Notes: a model not told the origin generated them from the letters alone. DNA of 64,000 nucleotides from Delphinapterus leucas (GCF_002288925.2 NW_022098004.1:8439604-8503603), one strand, 5' to 3'; shown: positions 34,723-46,084, counted from the first letter of the stretch. Numbers and translations are program-made.

Positions 34723-35064
34723 CTTAGTACACTGGGGCTGCTATAACAAAAGTACCATGGGTAGGGTGGCCTAAACAACAGTTATTTCTCACAGTTCTGG
34801 AGGTGAGAAGTCCAAGATCAAGGAGGCAGCAGATTTGGTGTCTGATGAGAGCCTGCTTACTTGGCTTTCACCAGAAAGGGGCAAAGGAGCTCTCTGGGGT
34901 CTTCTTTAAAAGGGCACTAATCCCTTTCATGAGGTCCCCACCCTCATGACCCAATCACCTCCTAGAGGCCTCACCACCAGATACTATCACATTAGGGATA
35001 AGCTTTCAACGTATGAATATTTGGGGGCAGAGGGAAGGGGGCATAGACATTCAATCCATAGCAC
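34723..35064 (+). mobile_element. MaLR solo LTR (MLT1/MST-like)
   Basis: 'ttagtacactggggctgct', 'cacagttctggaggtgag', 'aagtccaagatcaagg', 'cactaatccctttcatgag' and 'cattcaatccatagcac' are the landmark segments of an ERVL-MaLR LTR in order. No internal region. Confidence 0.88.
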
Positions 35065-35462
35065 CTTTAAAATTCACATGGCTCACACATGGGCATCAGA
35101 ATAGGACTGAGAAAAGAAACCCCATAGCAAAGAGTCTGTATGAAATTATTGATAGTTCAGCACATAGTGTACACATCTTGAAGAACCCTCTTAACTAGAT
35201 AATTCCTGGCCTGCCATCTTGCTGTCTGATTCTAATCATAGTCCGAGTTACATGTCATCCTTTTTGTAAACTCTGGTTTCTTGGTTTCCCCATCTTAGGT
35301 TTCTGCTTAGAGCTGGCTGCTGCCCCGTATTCTTCTACATATGTACCCATCAAAAGGGGAAACCTGCAGCCATCACCCAGAGAACTATATTGTCTTTTCA
35401 GGAAAACCCAAAGACCTGCATAACATTGTGAAAATTTTTTTCATTGTGCTTTTCTTCTCTAG

Positions 35463-35564
35463 ACCTTCATCAAGTCTGCCGCAGTGGATCAGCTTCATTC
35501 CCCAGGAATACTAAAGAGCCTTCATGAGGGTCCTCCAGCGAGTCCTCAGTCTCAGTTCTCACAG
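35463..35564 (+). CDS. Candidate 102-base coding exon, unidentified
   Basis: A strong acceptor (polypyrimidine 'gcttttcttctctag') and a good donor ('tcacag|gtatga') frame exactly 102 bases. Only one frame is open, and it spans the whole exon in phase 0 for 34 codons. The other two frames contain stops. The peptide is Ser/Pro/Gln-rich (HSPGILKSLHEGPP, then SPQSQFSQ), as in disordered linkers. There is no recognisable family and no neighbouring exon I could pair with it. This has the cleanest splice-signal context in the window. Confidence 0.3.
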
Positions 35565-36081
35565 GTATGAAAGAGATCACTGACTTTTACCTTCTCAAGT
35601 CTGTAAAGGCAGCTCTTGTTTTTTATGTCAAGGAGAAGTTGAGTGTCTTATTAGAAGCCAACCAGTGATTATGTGTGAGATCACATGTGGATGAACAGTT
35701 GTATAAAGGACCCATACACAGGTCAGTTCTCTTTGTATCCGCTCCTGATCTGGTATTGAAAACAAGTTTGGGTAGGATCTCCTTCACAGGATCTTACTAA
35801 TTCAGAGGCCACTGGGCTCATGATTTCATCACCTTCCATGCACATATTAACTTTCAAAATCCCTAAGCAATAGCTTATTTTGAGTCCCATAATTCACTGC
35901 ATATACAATGGTCATCACAGGGGGAAATAAAAATGCTTCTGGTGTGAACTTAGCTTGGTGTGTTTCACGTACTACCTGATTCATGGGAGTTACTTAAAAT
36001 ACATGAGGGCAGAATAATGTACCCTTCAGAGAGACTGTCACACTGGCTTGCTCTGTACTTGATAGGTAGATGTGATTTGAC

Positions 36082-36254
36082 CTGTTGGAGCATTTTTGCG
36101 GTCAGATTGAGAGGGCTTGAACTGTACACATCCTCGTGGCCCATACCTTCCCCTTGACCAGGAATACGGAAAACACGCTTACAGCCTCCGTCGTGTTGCT
36201 TAACTCGTCTTGGGATGCTTCCCTCAATATTGGTGGTAGTCTGACGTGACATAT
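36082..36254 (-). CDS. Candidate first coding exon, unidentified
   Basis: On the minus strand an acceptor-like 'cctttaattgcag' is followed by 2 bases, then ATG, then 57 open codons to a donor-like 'caacag|gtcaaa', ending exactly on a codon boundary. The peptide is basic and not low complexity (begins MSRQTTTNIEGSIPRRVKQH, ends NLTAKMLQQ). The start lies right after the acceptor with a weak initiation context. The family is unrecognised, and the overlapping plus-strand frame is also open, so coding is unproven. Confidence 0.25.
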
Positions 36255-36259
36255 CTGCA

Positions 36260-36905
36260 ATTAAAGGGTGATGTCAGTTGACACAGTGCCACAGAGGCCA
36301 GTTAAACATTGTTCCTTAGAAAATAAGAGCGGGATTCAATCCCGAAAACATTGGTAGTGGTCCAGGGACTGAGTCATTTGGCTCTCTCGGAGCGTCTGAA
36401 CTAGCTGGAACGTGTCAGGAAACCCAGGTTCCCTTCACACCATGGAAGAGGAAAGCAAGAAGCAGGAAGATGTACTTTCAAAATAACGCACTGCTCTAGG
36501 GAGCTGCTAATTCTCTCACAATCCAGGGCTGATCTTCTTCACGGGTATTGACCCCTTGTCCTGCGGCGCGCCAACTGTGCTGGGTGGGAAAAGCAAGAGC
36601 GGCACATCTACATTATTGTAATACTCGGCACACTGCTGGGCACTTGGATATTGTTTTTCTCCTTTGCTTATTGCAAAAGAGCTGGGAATTGAAAGAGTAA
36701 CCCGGTTTAATTTAAGGGAGCCTCCCATTTTGATGGGAATACTTGGAATGTATTATAGACTTGTAAAAAAAAAAAAATGCCAAAAGTCTACCCAAATGAC
36801 TCTGTAGTTATGTTTTCAGATTTGAAATTTCCCACAAAAATTAAAATACCTCATGTAGAAGAGAGATGCTATGGCTGCCCCTCTAAAGGGGAGAACGTGA
36901 TTGTG
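36260..36905. other. No gene recognised
   Basis: Single-copy-looking DNA with an A13 run at about 36764-36776. Confidence 0.4.
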
Positions 36906-36910
36906 TTTCT

Positions 36911-37402
36911 ACATTAGTTTTCTGTTGTTGCAGTAACACATTACCACTGACTTGGCTTGAGACAACACCAGTTAGCTGTCTTACAGTTCTGCATGTCAGA
37001 AGTTTGACATGGGTCTCACTAGGCTAAAATCTGAGTGTGGGCATGGTTGTGTTCCTTTGGAAGTTCTAGGGGAGCATCTATCTCTTTGCCTTTTCTAGCT
37101 TCTAGCGGCCGCCTGCATTCTTTGGCTTGTGACCCTTCCTCCATCTTCAAAGCCAGCAACAGTGGGTAGAGTCGTCCTTCTTACATAGTATCCCTCTAAT
37201 TCTGCTTCCTTCTTGCACTTTGCAAGTCCTTTGTGATTATGCTGAGCCCAGCCAGAGAATCCAAGATAATCTCTCTGTTCTAGAGTTGGCTGATCATCTG
37301 CAACCTTAATTCCCATCTCCTATGTAAAGTAATAGAGTCATGTGTTCTAGGCATTAGGACATGGACATTTTGGGGGTGGGGGGCGTTATTCTGCCTATCG
37401 CA
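36911..37402 (+). mobile_element. MLT1-type solo LTR
   Basis: 'cattagttttctgttgttg', 'cttacagttctgcatgtcag', 'ctagcttctagcggccg' and 'ggacattttgggggtgg' to 'gttattctgcctatcg' follow the MLT1 LTR order. It is more decayed than the copy at 34.7 kb. Confidence 0.8.
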
Positions 37403-37504
37403 ATTTGTCATTTTTTCTGTAAACCTCATCAAGTCAATTCCAAATGCAAATGAGTCCTTTCCCATCTGTTTTTCTACAAAGGAAATACAACTGAAATTGA
37501 TTTC

Positions 37505-37760
37505 ATACAACAATTACATAAGTGAATGTGGAGTTATAAATTTATAGTAGAAGGAGAAAGGTGTTTGTTTTCTTAATTGAAATTTTCTTAATTGAAAATT
37601 TGCGGAAAGTACCGCTATAAACAGATGACTATTAAACTTAAATCGTCATCAAGTTAAGTTAAATTCAGTTTTACTTAAATATTTATTAGGAGTGAAAGCA
37701 AACATAAATGTGGAAAACTCAAATCCTTGTTTCTTAACTGTCTCCTCGTTTTCCCACAAT
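37505..37760. promoter_or_regulatory. AT-rich block with tandem homeodomain-like sites
   Basis: At 37569-37600 the unit TTTTCTTAATTGAAA is repeated directly twice. Each unit is nearly palindromic around TTAATT, a homeodomain core. Nearby 'aagttaagttaaattc' adds repeats. No transposon is recognised here. A regulatory role is inference. Confidence 0.25.
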
Positions 37761-38029
37761 GTACTTCTGGCTGTTCAGAAGTGATTTCCTAGATTTTATT
37801 AACCTGTAACAGAAGGGGACAGCTAAATCCATTCCAGAGAATAACTCGTTTGTAACCCTGTGTTGCAGCTTCCCCAGCCAAAGGGGTTAAGGAAAATAAG
37901 CATGAACTCAGAGAACCTTGTTGCCTGGGACCCGAAACAAGTTACTTAAAGAAATGTAGGTGACCTGATCCATCAGCAATACGTAGGCTTCCCTTGGTAA
38001 AATACTTGCAAATAAATGGAATGTAGACG

Positions 38030-38194
38030 TTCAAAAAATGTTTACCGGCACCTGTTTTATGCTGAGCGCGGTTTTAGGCGCTGAGGACACAGTCAGATAC
38101 AGTCATGGAAAAGGCAGGCAGGATGTCTCCTCTCATGAGGTTTACTTTCCTATAGGGAGAGCTAGATTAAAATGATTTTAGAGAATGTATAACA

Positions 38195-38233
<39 letters not shown>

Positions 38234-39350
38234 TCACAAAACAGATGGCACAAAGTGAATAATTCAGGAGAATTTCATAAAGTACTATTTATGTAGGTGT
38301 GGGCAGGTTCAGGGTGAACCAAGGACCCTGACAGGGAGCACATGGCGGGAATCAATACTCTACCCACACCCTTCCCCCCGCCCTTCGACTGCCTGCGAGA
38401 ACATCTGGTGGCCAAAACCGATTTGTAGCCTGAGGTCCCTGGAGCCCACTGTTGTCCATAAAGATCAGCCTCCCTGCACACAGAAGAGGGTGGGGCAGGT
38501 GGACTGGACCCAGAGGGGCAATCACAGCTTCCAGCACCTCCTTCTGTGTACAGATGCTTTGGAGTGAAAGACGGGGGGTGTGACCGGCCATGGGATGGGG
38601 CATTGGGGTCGATTTTACAGTTCAAGGAAGATCTCTCTTAGGGGGGACATTTGAGCTGTGACCACAAAAGAAAAAGAAGCTATGGATGCCTGGGCAAGGA
38701 GCAGATGCTTCCCGGCAGGAAGACCCGAGTGCCAGTGCACAGGACCTGCAGGGGGATCAACCTCGTGTGCTGGGAAAAGAGTTCAGTGTGGGAGCGAGAG
38801 AGGCGGGTGAGAGGCAAGTGGTGGGAGGTGGCGTCAGAGAGACGGGCGGTGACTACCTCAGTGAAAGCCTTGTCTGAGGCTGGTTTCTCCAGGAGAAAAC
38901 TCTGACACGAGGGTGTGAGTGCAGACAACTGTTTAAGGGGTGATTCCACAAGGCCAGGGAAGGGGAGTGGGGGAATGAGAAGGGAAGGGAAGGCAGTGTC
39001 TTTGACCTGACTGCCAGTGGGCAGGTGAGGTCAGTCGCCTGCCTTCTCCGGGCCACACCGAGCCCATCTCATCATGCTTCCTCTGGACGTGGACTGCTTA
39101 TTCCTCCCATCCGTGGTTCCTCATGGCCACTTCCAGGGACATCACTATCCGGTTCTTCTGGAGAAGTTGGTGGGGGGAGGTGAGAAGGTGTAGATGTCTG
39201 CGGTAGGGTGCCCCGTGCAGATGTGCTCCGGGAGAGTGAGTGGTGGGCAGTCGGGGTGGAGCCCCACAGCCTCTGCGAACATCTGAAAGTCATTCGGATG
39301 TTTTCTGAGTGTGATGGGAAACCATCAGAGGTGATAAATTATTCACGTTT
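38030..39350 (+). repeat. Long ancient interspersed repeat, family uncertain
   Basis: Reads in the order of a widespread old mammalian repeat: 'gagcgcggttttaggcgctg', 'tcatgaggtttactttcc', then (after a CA run) 'gggacatttgagctgtgacc', and late 'tgatgggaaaccatcagagg'. Several open frames across it (up to 116 codons) are therefore not genes. Confidence 0.5.
38196..38229. repeat. (AC)n microsatellite
   Basis: Seventeen perfect AC units. Confidence 0.97.
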
Positions 39351-39409
39351 TCTCTCTGGCTGGGCTGAGCTGCTAGAGATAACAATACCAACGGGTTCTT
39401 TAAAAACAA

Positions 39410-39575
39410 AAAACTAAAAAGGTGTAATTCACATACCATAAAATGCACTGTTTAAAATGTGTGATTCACTGGATTTTAGTGTATTCACAGAATTGTGTAA
39501 TCATTGCCACTAATTCCAGTACATTCTCGTCACCCCAAACGAAATCCCTTGCCTATTGACAGCCATTCCCCAAGG
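39410..39575 (-). repeat. Old L1 3'-end fragment, reverse
   Basis: 'taattcacataccataaaatg', 'tgattcactggattttagtg', 'cacagaattgtgtaatcattg' and 'cgtcaccccaaacgaaatcc' match the reverse of an old L1M 3'UTR, as also at 41.7 kb. Confidence 0.8.
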
Positions 39576-39634
39576 AATGGGTTCTGAAATGGCGTTATAG
39601 GAGGGTGCTTAATGATGGTCTCAGTGTTTAAAAC

Positions 39635-39870
39635 ACGAGATATCAGTGTAGAGGAAACACCATCGGCTCCTGAGTCAGGCACCCCCAGTGTTGATTACTG
39701 AGCCTCTTTCCAGCCCCATATCCACGGGCAAGTTGCTTTCTTCCGTGACCTCCGTGTTCTTAGCTAGAAAGTGGAGGCAGCGGTATCCACCTGTGTTGTT
39801 TTCCTGAAGATTCGAGGAAGCACTCTTGTGAAGCAAAGAGTGCCTGACACAGAGTCAGCGCTCACATGTT
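39635..39870 (+). repeat. MIR SINE
   Basis: 'ccatcggctcctgagtcagg', 'acgggcaagttgctttcttc', 'cttagctagaaagtggagg' and 'gtgcctgacacagagtcag' follow MIR order. Confidence 0.8.
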
Positions 39871-39881
39871 TACATACTGTA

Positions 39882-40663
39882 CAGTAAGTCCCCCACATAC
39901 GAACGAGTTCCATTCCAAGAGCGCGTTCGTAAGTCCAATTTGTTTTTTTGTTTGTTTGTTTTAATTTAATTTATTTATTTTTGGCTGTGTTGGGTCTTTG
40001 TTGCTGCACGCGAGCTTTCTCTAGTTGCGGTGAGCGGGGGCTACCCTTTGCGGTGCGCAGACTTCTTACTGTGGTGGCTTCTCTTGTTGTGGAGCATGGG
40101 CTCTAGGTGCACGGGCTTCTGTAGTTGCAGCACACGGGCTCAGTAGTTGTGACTCGCAGGCTCTAGGCACGCGGGCCCAGTAGTTGTGGCGCACGGGCTC
40201 AGTTGCTCCACGGCATGTGGAATCTTCCTGGACCAGGGCTCAAACCCGTGTTCCCTGCTTTGGCAGGCGGATTCTTAACCACTGTGCCACCAGGGAAGTC
40301 CCCCAGTTTGTTCTTAAGTCCAACAAACTGTTCACAGGAATAATCCGTAAAAAACAAGCATAAAAAATAAAGAGAACATTTTTAATCTTACAGTACAATA
40401 CCTTGAAAAGTACAGTATAGTACCAGCTATATCACCACTGCTTTTACGCTTGCTTCCAGACATCCTGGGCTTGAAATAAAGATGCTGTACTCTATACAGT
40501 ACTGTACAGTAAAGTACACCAAAGCACAACCACTTGTAGAGGATGCACGCACGTGACGATGTACGCCAGACATGTGAACTAACTTATGTGATTGGGCATG
40601 CAAACAGACGTTCAAATCTTTAAAAGTTTGCAACATAAATGTTTGTATGTAGGGGACTTACTG
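39882..40663. mobile_element. Non-autonomous Tc1/mariner-like DNA transposon
   Basis: Ends are inverted repeats: CAGTAAGTCCCCCACATACG at the left and, reading inward from the right end, the same sequence with small changes (CAGTAAGTCCCCTACATAC). The left end follows a TA dinucleotide and the right is followed by TG, consistent with a decayed TA target duplication. The interior has a self-complementary 'tacagtactgtacagta' block and no transposase frame. It looks like a Tigger-type element; the subfamily name is uncertain. A CHR SINE interrupts it. Confidence 0.8.
39945..40302 (-). mobile_element. Full-length CHR SINE inside the DNA transposon
   Basis: The reverse complement starts 'gacttccctggtggcacag', continues through a tRNA-derived head, the GC-rich body with 'cactactgagcc'-like repeats, and 'gggtcttcgttgc'-like tail sequence to an A/T-rich end. 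A 10-base near-duplication (ccaatttgtt at 39935-39944, ccagtttgtt at 40303-40312) flanks it. CHR SINEs mark cetaceans, hippos and ruminants. This long form resembles the cetacean type. Confidence 0.92.
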
Positions 40664-41272
40664 TGCTCATGGCATGTTGTATGTAAACGTGGGTCAGTGG
40701 AACATTCGCTTCGGATTGGAAAGAGAGCCACGTGTCAGTGCAAAGTCTGGGGTTTGGGAATAATGGGAGAGTAAGAAACAGAAGTGGAACGTGACATTGG
40801 AAGGAAAGCTTTGGTGAGAAGAGGCAGGAAGTGATGATTTCTAAGAAGGGCTAGTTGGAGGTGTTCTTTGGAGTATCATCTTCCAGTTGAACAGCGAGAG
40901 ACAGGCAAAAATACAGAGAGCGATGGAGAGTAGCAGCCCAAGGCAATAGAGAACTGGTACCCCTGCAAACTGGCTTTCTCACAAGCCGGGCTAGCTCAGG
41001 CAGAGAGCTCTGGCCTGGCTGATGGAGGGATGGACAAGTGTTAGGAAGAGGAAAGAGGTCACTCATGAGGCAGGGTATGACCCAGGAAAGAACTAGACCT
41101 GGGCTGGGCACCTACCATATATAAACCCGTGTACCTGCCCTTCTGCGGGTCTCAATAACTGGCTTGGCCAAGAATGATGTTGTAGAGCAGCTGATTCTAA
41201 GGCAAAGGAATAACCTAGAGCAGAGTGGCAAAGGGGACAGTTCATCTTCCCAAATCAAAGTCTACTATGGTT
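40664..41272. other. No gene recognised
   Basis: Purine-rich single-copy-looking DNA. Chance open frames only. Confidence 0.4.
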
Positions 41273-41681
41273 TTCTTTCTTTTCTTTGATTAGTTTTTAT
41301 TGGAGTATAGTTGATTTACAGTGTTGTGTTAGTTTCTGCTGTACAGCAAAGTGAATCAGTTATACATGTATCCACTCCGTTTTATATTCTTTTCCCATAT
41401 AGGTCATTACAAAGTATTGAGTAGAGTTCCCTGTGCTCTCCAGTAGGTCCTTATTACCTATTGGCTTATTATCTTAGAGTCTATTTTATATATAGTAGTG
41501 TATGTATGTTAATCCCAATCTCCCAATTTATCCCTCCCCCTGCACCTTTCCCCCTTGGTAACCATAAGTTTGTTTTCTACAACTGTGACTCTATTTCTGT
41601 TTTGTAAATAAGTTCATTTGTACCATTTTTTTAGATTCCACATATAAGCGATATCATACGATATTTGTGTTTCTCTTTTAC
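41273..41681 (-). mobile_element. L1 3'UTR fragment, younger
   Basis: 'attggagtatagttgatttac', 'ctgtacagcaaagtgaatc', 'agagttccctgtgctctcc' and 'ttggtaaccataagtttg' match the same L1 3'UTR as at 4.1 and 16.4 kb, minus strand. It stops just before the old L1 begins. A weak 'actat' duplication may flank it. Confidence 0.88.
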
Positions 41682-42633
41682 TATTGCTTTCTAAATAATT
41701 TATATAATAAAACATTTTAGCCATCTTAAAGTATACAGTCCAGTGGTTTGCAGTATATTTACAGTGTTGTGCAACCATCACCGCTAATTCTAGAACGTTT
41801 CCATCACCCCAAGAAGAAATCCCTTACCTCCCAATTTTCCCCATCCCCCTCCCCCATCCACTGGCAACTACTATACTACTTCATGTCTCCATGGATTTGC
41901 CTGTTCTGGGCATTTACTATAAATAGATCCATATGCTCTGTGGCCTTTTGTGTTTGGCTTCTTTCACCTAGCATAATGCTTTCAAGATTCTTCTGTGCTG
42001 TAGCATATATCAGTATTCCATTCCCTTTCATGACTGAATAATACTCCACTGTTGGTATATACCACCTTTTATTTATCAGTTCCTTAGTTGATGGACACTT
42101 GGATTGTTTCTACTCGTTGGGTGTTATGAATAATGCTGCTTTGGACATTTTTCTACAAGCTTTTCTGTGGATATACGTTTCTGTTTCTTTTGGGTATATA
42201 CCTAGGAGTAAAATTGCCGGGTCATATGGTAATTCTATGTTTAAGTTTTTAAGGAACTGCCAAAATGTTTTTTTGCAGTGTTTACACCATGTTATGTTCC
42301 CATCAGCAATGAATGAGGTTTCCAGTTTCTCCGTACCTACACCAACATTGGTATTTCTAATTTTTAAATTTTAGCCATCCTAGTAGGTGTGAAGTGATAT
42401 CAAATTATGGGTTTGGTCTACGTATTCCTAATGAGTAGTGATGTTGAGCATCTTTTCATGTGTTTGTTGGGCATTGGTTTATTTTCGTTAGAGAAATGTC
42501 TGCTCAATTTTTTTGCATATATTTTAATTGGCTGGTTTGTCATTTTATTGCCTTGTAAGATTTCTTCATAGATTCTGAATTCTAGACATTTGTCAGATAT
42601 GTGATTTTCAGATATTTACTATCGTTCTCCAGG

Positions 42634-43021
42634 TTGTTGTCTTAGTTGGTTTTAGGCTGTGGTAATAAAGTACCACAAACTGGGTGGTTTAAAAGCAACA
42701 GAAATTTATATTGTGTAGCTCTAGAGGCTGGAAGTTCTGAGATCAGGGTGCCAGCATGTTTGGGTTCTGGTGCGAACGCTCTTCTAGACTGCAGACTGCC
42801 ACCTTCTCATTGTGTCTTCCCATGACGGAGAACAGAGCAGAGGAAGCAAGGTCTCTTACGACCCTCAAAGGGCACGAATCCCATTCATGAGGGCTCCACC
42901 CTTATGACCTCATCTAATCCTAATTACTACCCAAAGCCCCCACCTGCAAATACCTAAGCTTTTAGGGGGTAGGGTTTCAACATATGAATTTTGGGAAGAC
43001 ACGAACATTCAGTACATAACA
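42634..43021 (+). mobile_element. MaLR solo LTR inserted in the old L1
   Basis: 'cttagttggttttaggctg', 'ccacaaactgggtggttt', 'ctggaagttctgagatcagg', 'gggcacgaatcccattcatg' and 'gaacattcagtacataac' are MLT1/MST landmarks in order. The L1 resumes directly after it. Confidence 0.88.
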
Positions 43022-44227
43022 CTTACCTTTTTCACTTTCTTAATGGTATCCTCTGATGCACAGATTTTAAAATTTTGATGAAATGCAGTTTATCTAGTTT
43101 TTTCTTTTGTTGCTTGTGCTTGTGGTTTCATATTTAAGAAACCATAGCCTAATCCAAGTCATAGAGATTTACTCCTATATTTCCTTCTTATAGTTTTAGC
43201 TCTTACATTTAGATTTTTGATCCACTTTGAGATAACTTTCTGTATATGGTATAAGGTAGGGGGTCCAGCTTAATTCTTTTGCACTTGGATATCCACTTGC
43301 CCCAGCACTATTAGTGGAAAAGACTATTCCTTCCCACTGAATGGTGTTGGTAAGCTTGTTGAAAATCAATTGACCACAGATGTATAGGTTTATTTTTGTA
43401 CTCTCAGTTGTAATCCATTGATCTATATGTCTGTCGTTATGCCACTATCACACAGTTCGATTTTGATCATTTTTCAATAAGTTTTGATATCAGAAGTATG
43501 TCTTCTGATTTTGTTTTTTCTTTTCCAAGATTTTGATTCATGTTCCTTTGCATTTCCTTATGAATTTTAGCATCAGCTTGTCCATTTCTGTAAAAAAAAA
43601 AAAAAAAAAAAAAAGAGGCTGTTGTAATTTTGATAGGGTTGTACTGAACCTGTAGGTTAATTTGGGACTGTTACCATCTTAACAATTTAGGGCTTTTTAT
43701 CTATGATCGCAGCATGTCTTTTCATTTACTTAGGTTTTCTTTAATTTCTCTTAGCAAAGTTTTATAGTTTTCAGTGTACAAATCTTACCCTTTCTTGGTT
43801 AAATCTGTTACTAAGTATTCTTTTTCATCCTCTGGTAAATGGAGTCGGTTTTTAATTTCATTTTTGATTTGTCGTTGCTAACGTATAGGAAAGGAACTGC
43901 CTTTTGTATACTGATCTTGTATCTACAACTTTGCTGAACTTGTTTGTTCACTTTAATAGCATTTTTGTGGATTCTTCAGGCTTTTCTGTATATAAGATTA
44001 TGTCATCTGTGAATAGAGATAGTTTTACTCCTTTGTTTCAGTTTGGATGCCATTTGTTTATTTATTTATTCATTCATTCATTCTTATGATTGCCCCGGCT
44101 AGAACTTCCAGTACAATGTTGAGTAGAAGGGGTGAGAATAGACACTTTTATCTTGTTCTTAATCTTAGAAAGTGTCCAGTCTTTCACCATTGCGTATATT
44201 GTTAGCTGTGAGTTTTTCATATATGCT

Positions 44228-44400
44228 CTTTTTTTTTTAAATTTCATTAGGAATTACAAAATGGTTAATTTTTAACTCCATATATCTATAGAAATTTATT
44301 ATCATCAATTAAGTAGTTATTTCAAATACAATTAACTTAAGAAAGTCAGGATGTCTGATTTTTTTTTTCATTTTATTTAAAAATGCTTAGAGTAACTAGC
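44228..44400 (-). mobile_element. Retrotransposed insert of unknown origin with target-site duplication
   Basis: A 173-base segment not belonging to L1 is flanked by ttcatatatgct (44216-44227) and ttcctatatgct (44401-44412), 11 of 12 identical. It starts with a T-run, so it is a poly(A)-tailed insert in minus orientation. Read on the minus strand it contains AATAAAATG followed by an internal A-run, then more unique sequence and the terminal A-run. The source RNA is not recognised. Confidence 0.6.
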
Positions 44401-45169
44401 TTCCTATATGCTGTTTATCAGGTTGAGGAACTTCATTTCTATTCCTCGTTTGTTGTGTGTTTTTATCATGAAAGATGTTGGAGTTTGTCAAATTCTCTTT
44501 CCACACTTATTAATATGATCTTGTGGCTCTCTCCCCTTTGTTCTATCAATACAGTATATTACATTGATTTATTTTGACCAACCTTGCATTCCTTGGATAA
44601 CTACCACTTGGTATTGATGTACAATCCTTTAATGACGCTGCTGGACTCAGTTTGCTAGTATTTTGTTGAGAATTTTTGCATCTGTATTTGCAGGTAATAC
44701 TGGTATATAGCTTTATTTTTTTCCATGTGATTTCATTTGGCGTTAGAAAGCGTTCCCTCTTTTTCTATTTTTTGGAAGAGTTTGAGAAGGATTGGTGTTA
44801 ATTCTTCTTTAAATATTTGGAAGAATTCACTAATGAAGCCACTTTGTCCTGGGTTTTCTTCCTTGGAAGTTTATTTTGTTTAATTACTGACTCAGTATCT
44901 TTCTTTTTCTTCTTGAGTCTTGGTAGTTTGTGTGTTTCCAGGAATGTGTTCTTTTCATCTAGGTTATTTTATTTATTGGCATGTGACTGTTCATAGTATT
45001 CTCTTATAATCCCTTTTATTTCTGTAAAGTTGGCAGTGCTGTTGTTTTTGATTTTAGTAATTTGAGACTTCTCTCTTTTGTTCTTGGTTAGTCTAGCTAA
45101 AGGTACGTAAATTTTGTTGATCTTTTCAAAGAAACAACTTTTGATTTCATTGATCAGAGTTAATTTTTG

Positions 45170-46080
45170 AAGAGAGGTTTTTCACTTCATGACAACTGCA
45201 TCCAGTGTTGGGAGTTTATACTGGTTTCTGCAAGTGTAGATGTACTGCACTCTCTGAGGTACAGTGTTTTTAAAATAATGGTTCTGTTTAAATTTGGTGA
45301 ATGAAGTTATGTGTATATTGACCTAAACAGAAAATTCTCTCCCTTCGGTTAAATAGAGTTGGCTACCTTCTGACAGGTGCAGCAGCCTTGGGATGGTAAT
45401 AAGGGAAAACCATCACTGAGGACACTGAAATTTGTTACAGTCATTTTAGTATTTATCTTCTTTGCCAGAAACAAGTCCAATCAAATATAAATCTCCATAT
45501 GTAAACATTTCCTTTATGTTGTGACCTTATTCTCAAATGCTTGTTCAACGTTTATCCTCTGCAGATAGGATATGTATGCATATCCTTTTTCCTTATGAGG
45601 CCCATCGCATCTCACCCCGTAACCCCACGGAAGTCTCTCTCTGAGGTGAGGCCAGACAACCATGCAGCCATTCTCTTTTCTAGAGCTGACTTATAGTCTG
45701 CCTCCTCTCCTTTCACGGTCTGCCCTACCATCTAGCCAACTCCAGTCCATCCTCTAACATCTCTCAGAATAAAGAAGAATCAAGACTGACTTGTTTTCAT
45801 CAGGAGAATCATGTTGAGGGGGCATAAAGTACGTGGACCTTGATCTGCTAGTTAGAGAAGAGAGAAGACATGGTCCTGTGCCCAAGGCAGGTCAGTCATG
45901 CATGAGGAATGGTCTGGGCAAAGGTTGAGTGGCCGGAAAAGATGGACTGAGAGCGGGTCATCACAGGACACCTCACAACGTTGCCTTATAGTCTGAAACA
46001 GCCGTCAGCTCCCGCCAGAGTGGTCCCACAAAAGCACAGTAGTCTTTTGGACCTCTAGCCCTTTTGTCTCGCGTTTCCCT
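45170..46080. other. No gene recognised
   Basis: Single-copy-looking DNA after the old L1. No convincing repeat or exon. Confidence 0.4.
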
Positions 46081-46084
46081 CCAG

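Larger units (their letters stand above)
41682..45168 (-). mobile_element. Long ancient L1 (L1M type), reverse, with later insertions
   Basis: About 3.5 kb follow the reverse of L1 3'UTR and ORF2 in order. Examples are 'gtgttgtgcaaccatcacc', 'gtatatacctaggagtaaaa', 'gatgttgagcatcttttcatg', 'gatccactttgagataact', 'aagattatgtcatctgtg' and 'cctgggttttcttccttgg'. The reading frame is broken throughout, so no reverse transcriptase could be made. It contains an LTR (42634-43021), an A23 run (43592-43614) and a separate retroinsert (44228-44400). Confidence 0.9.
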
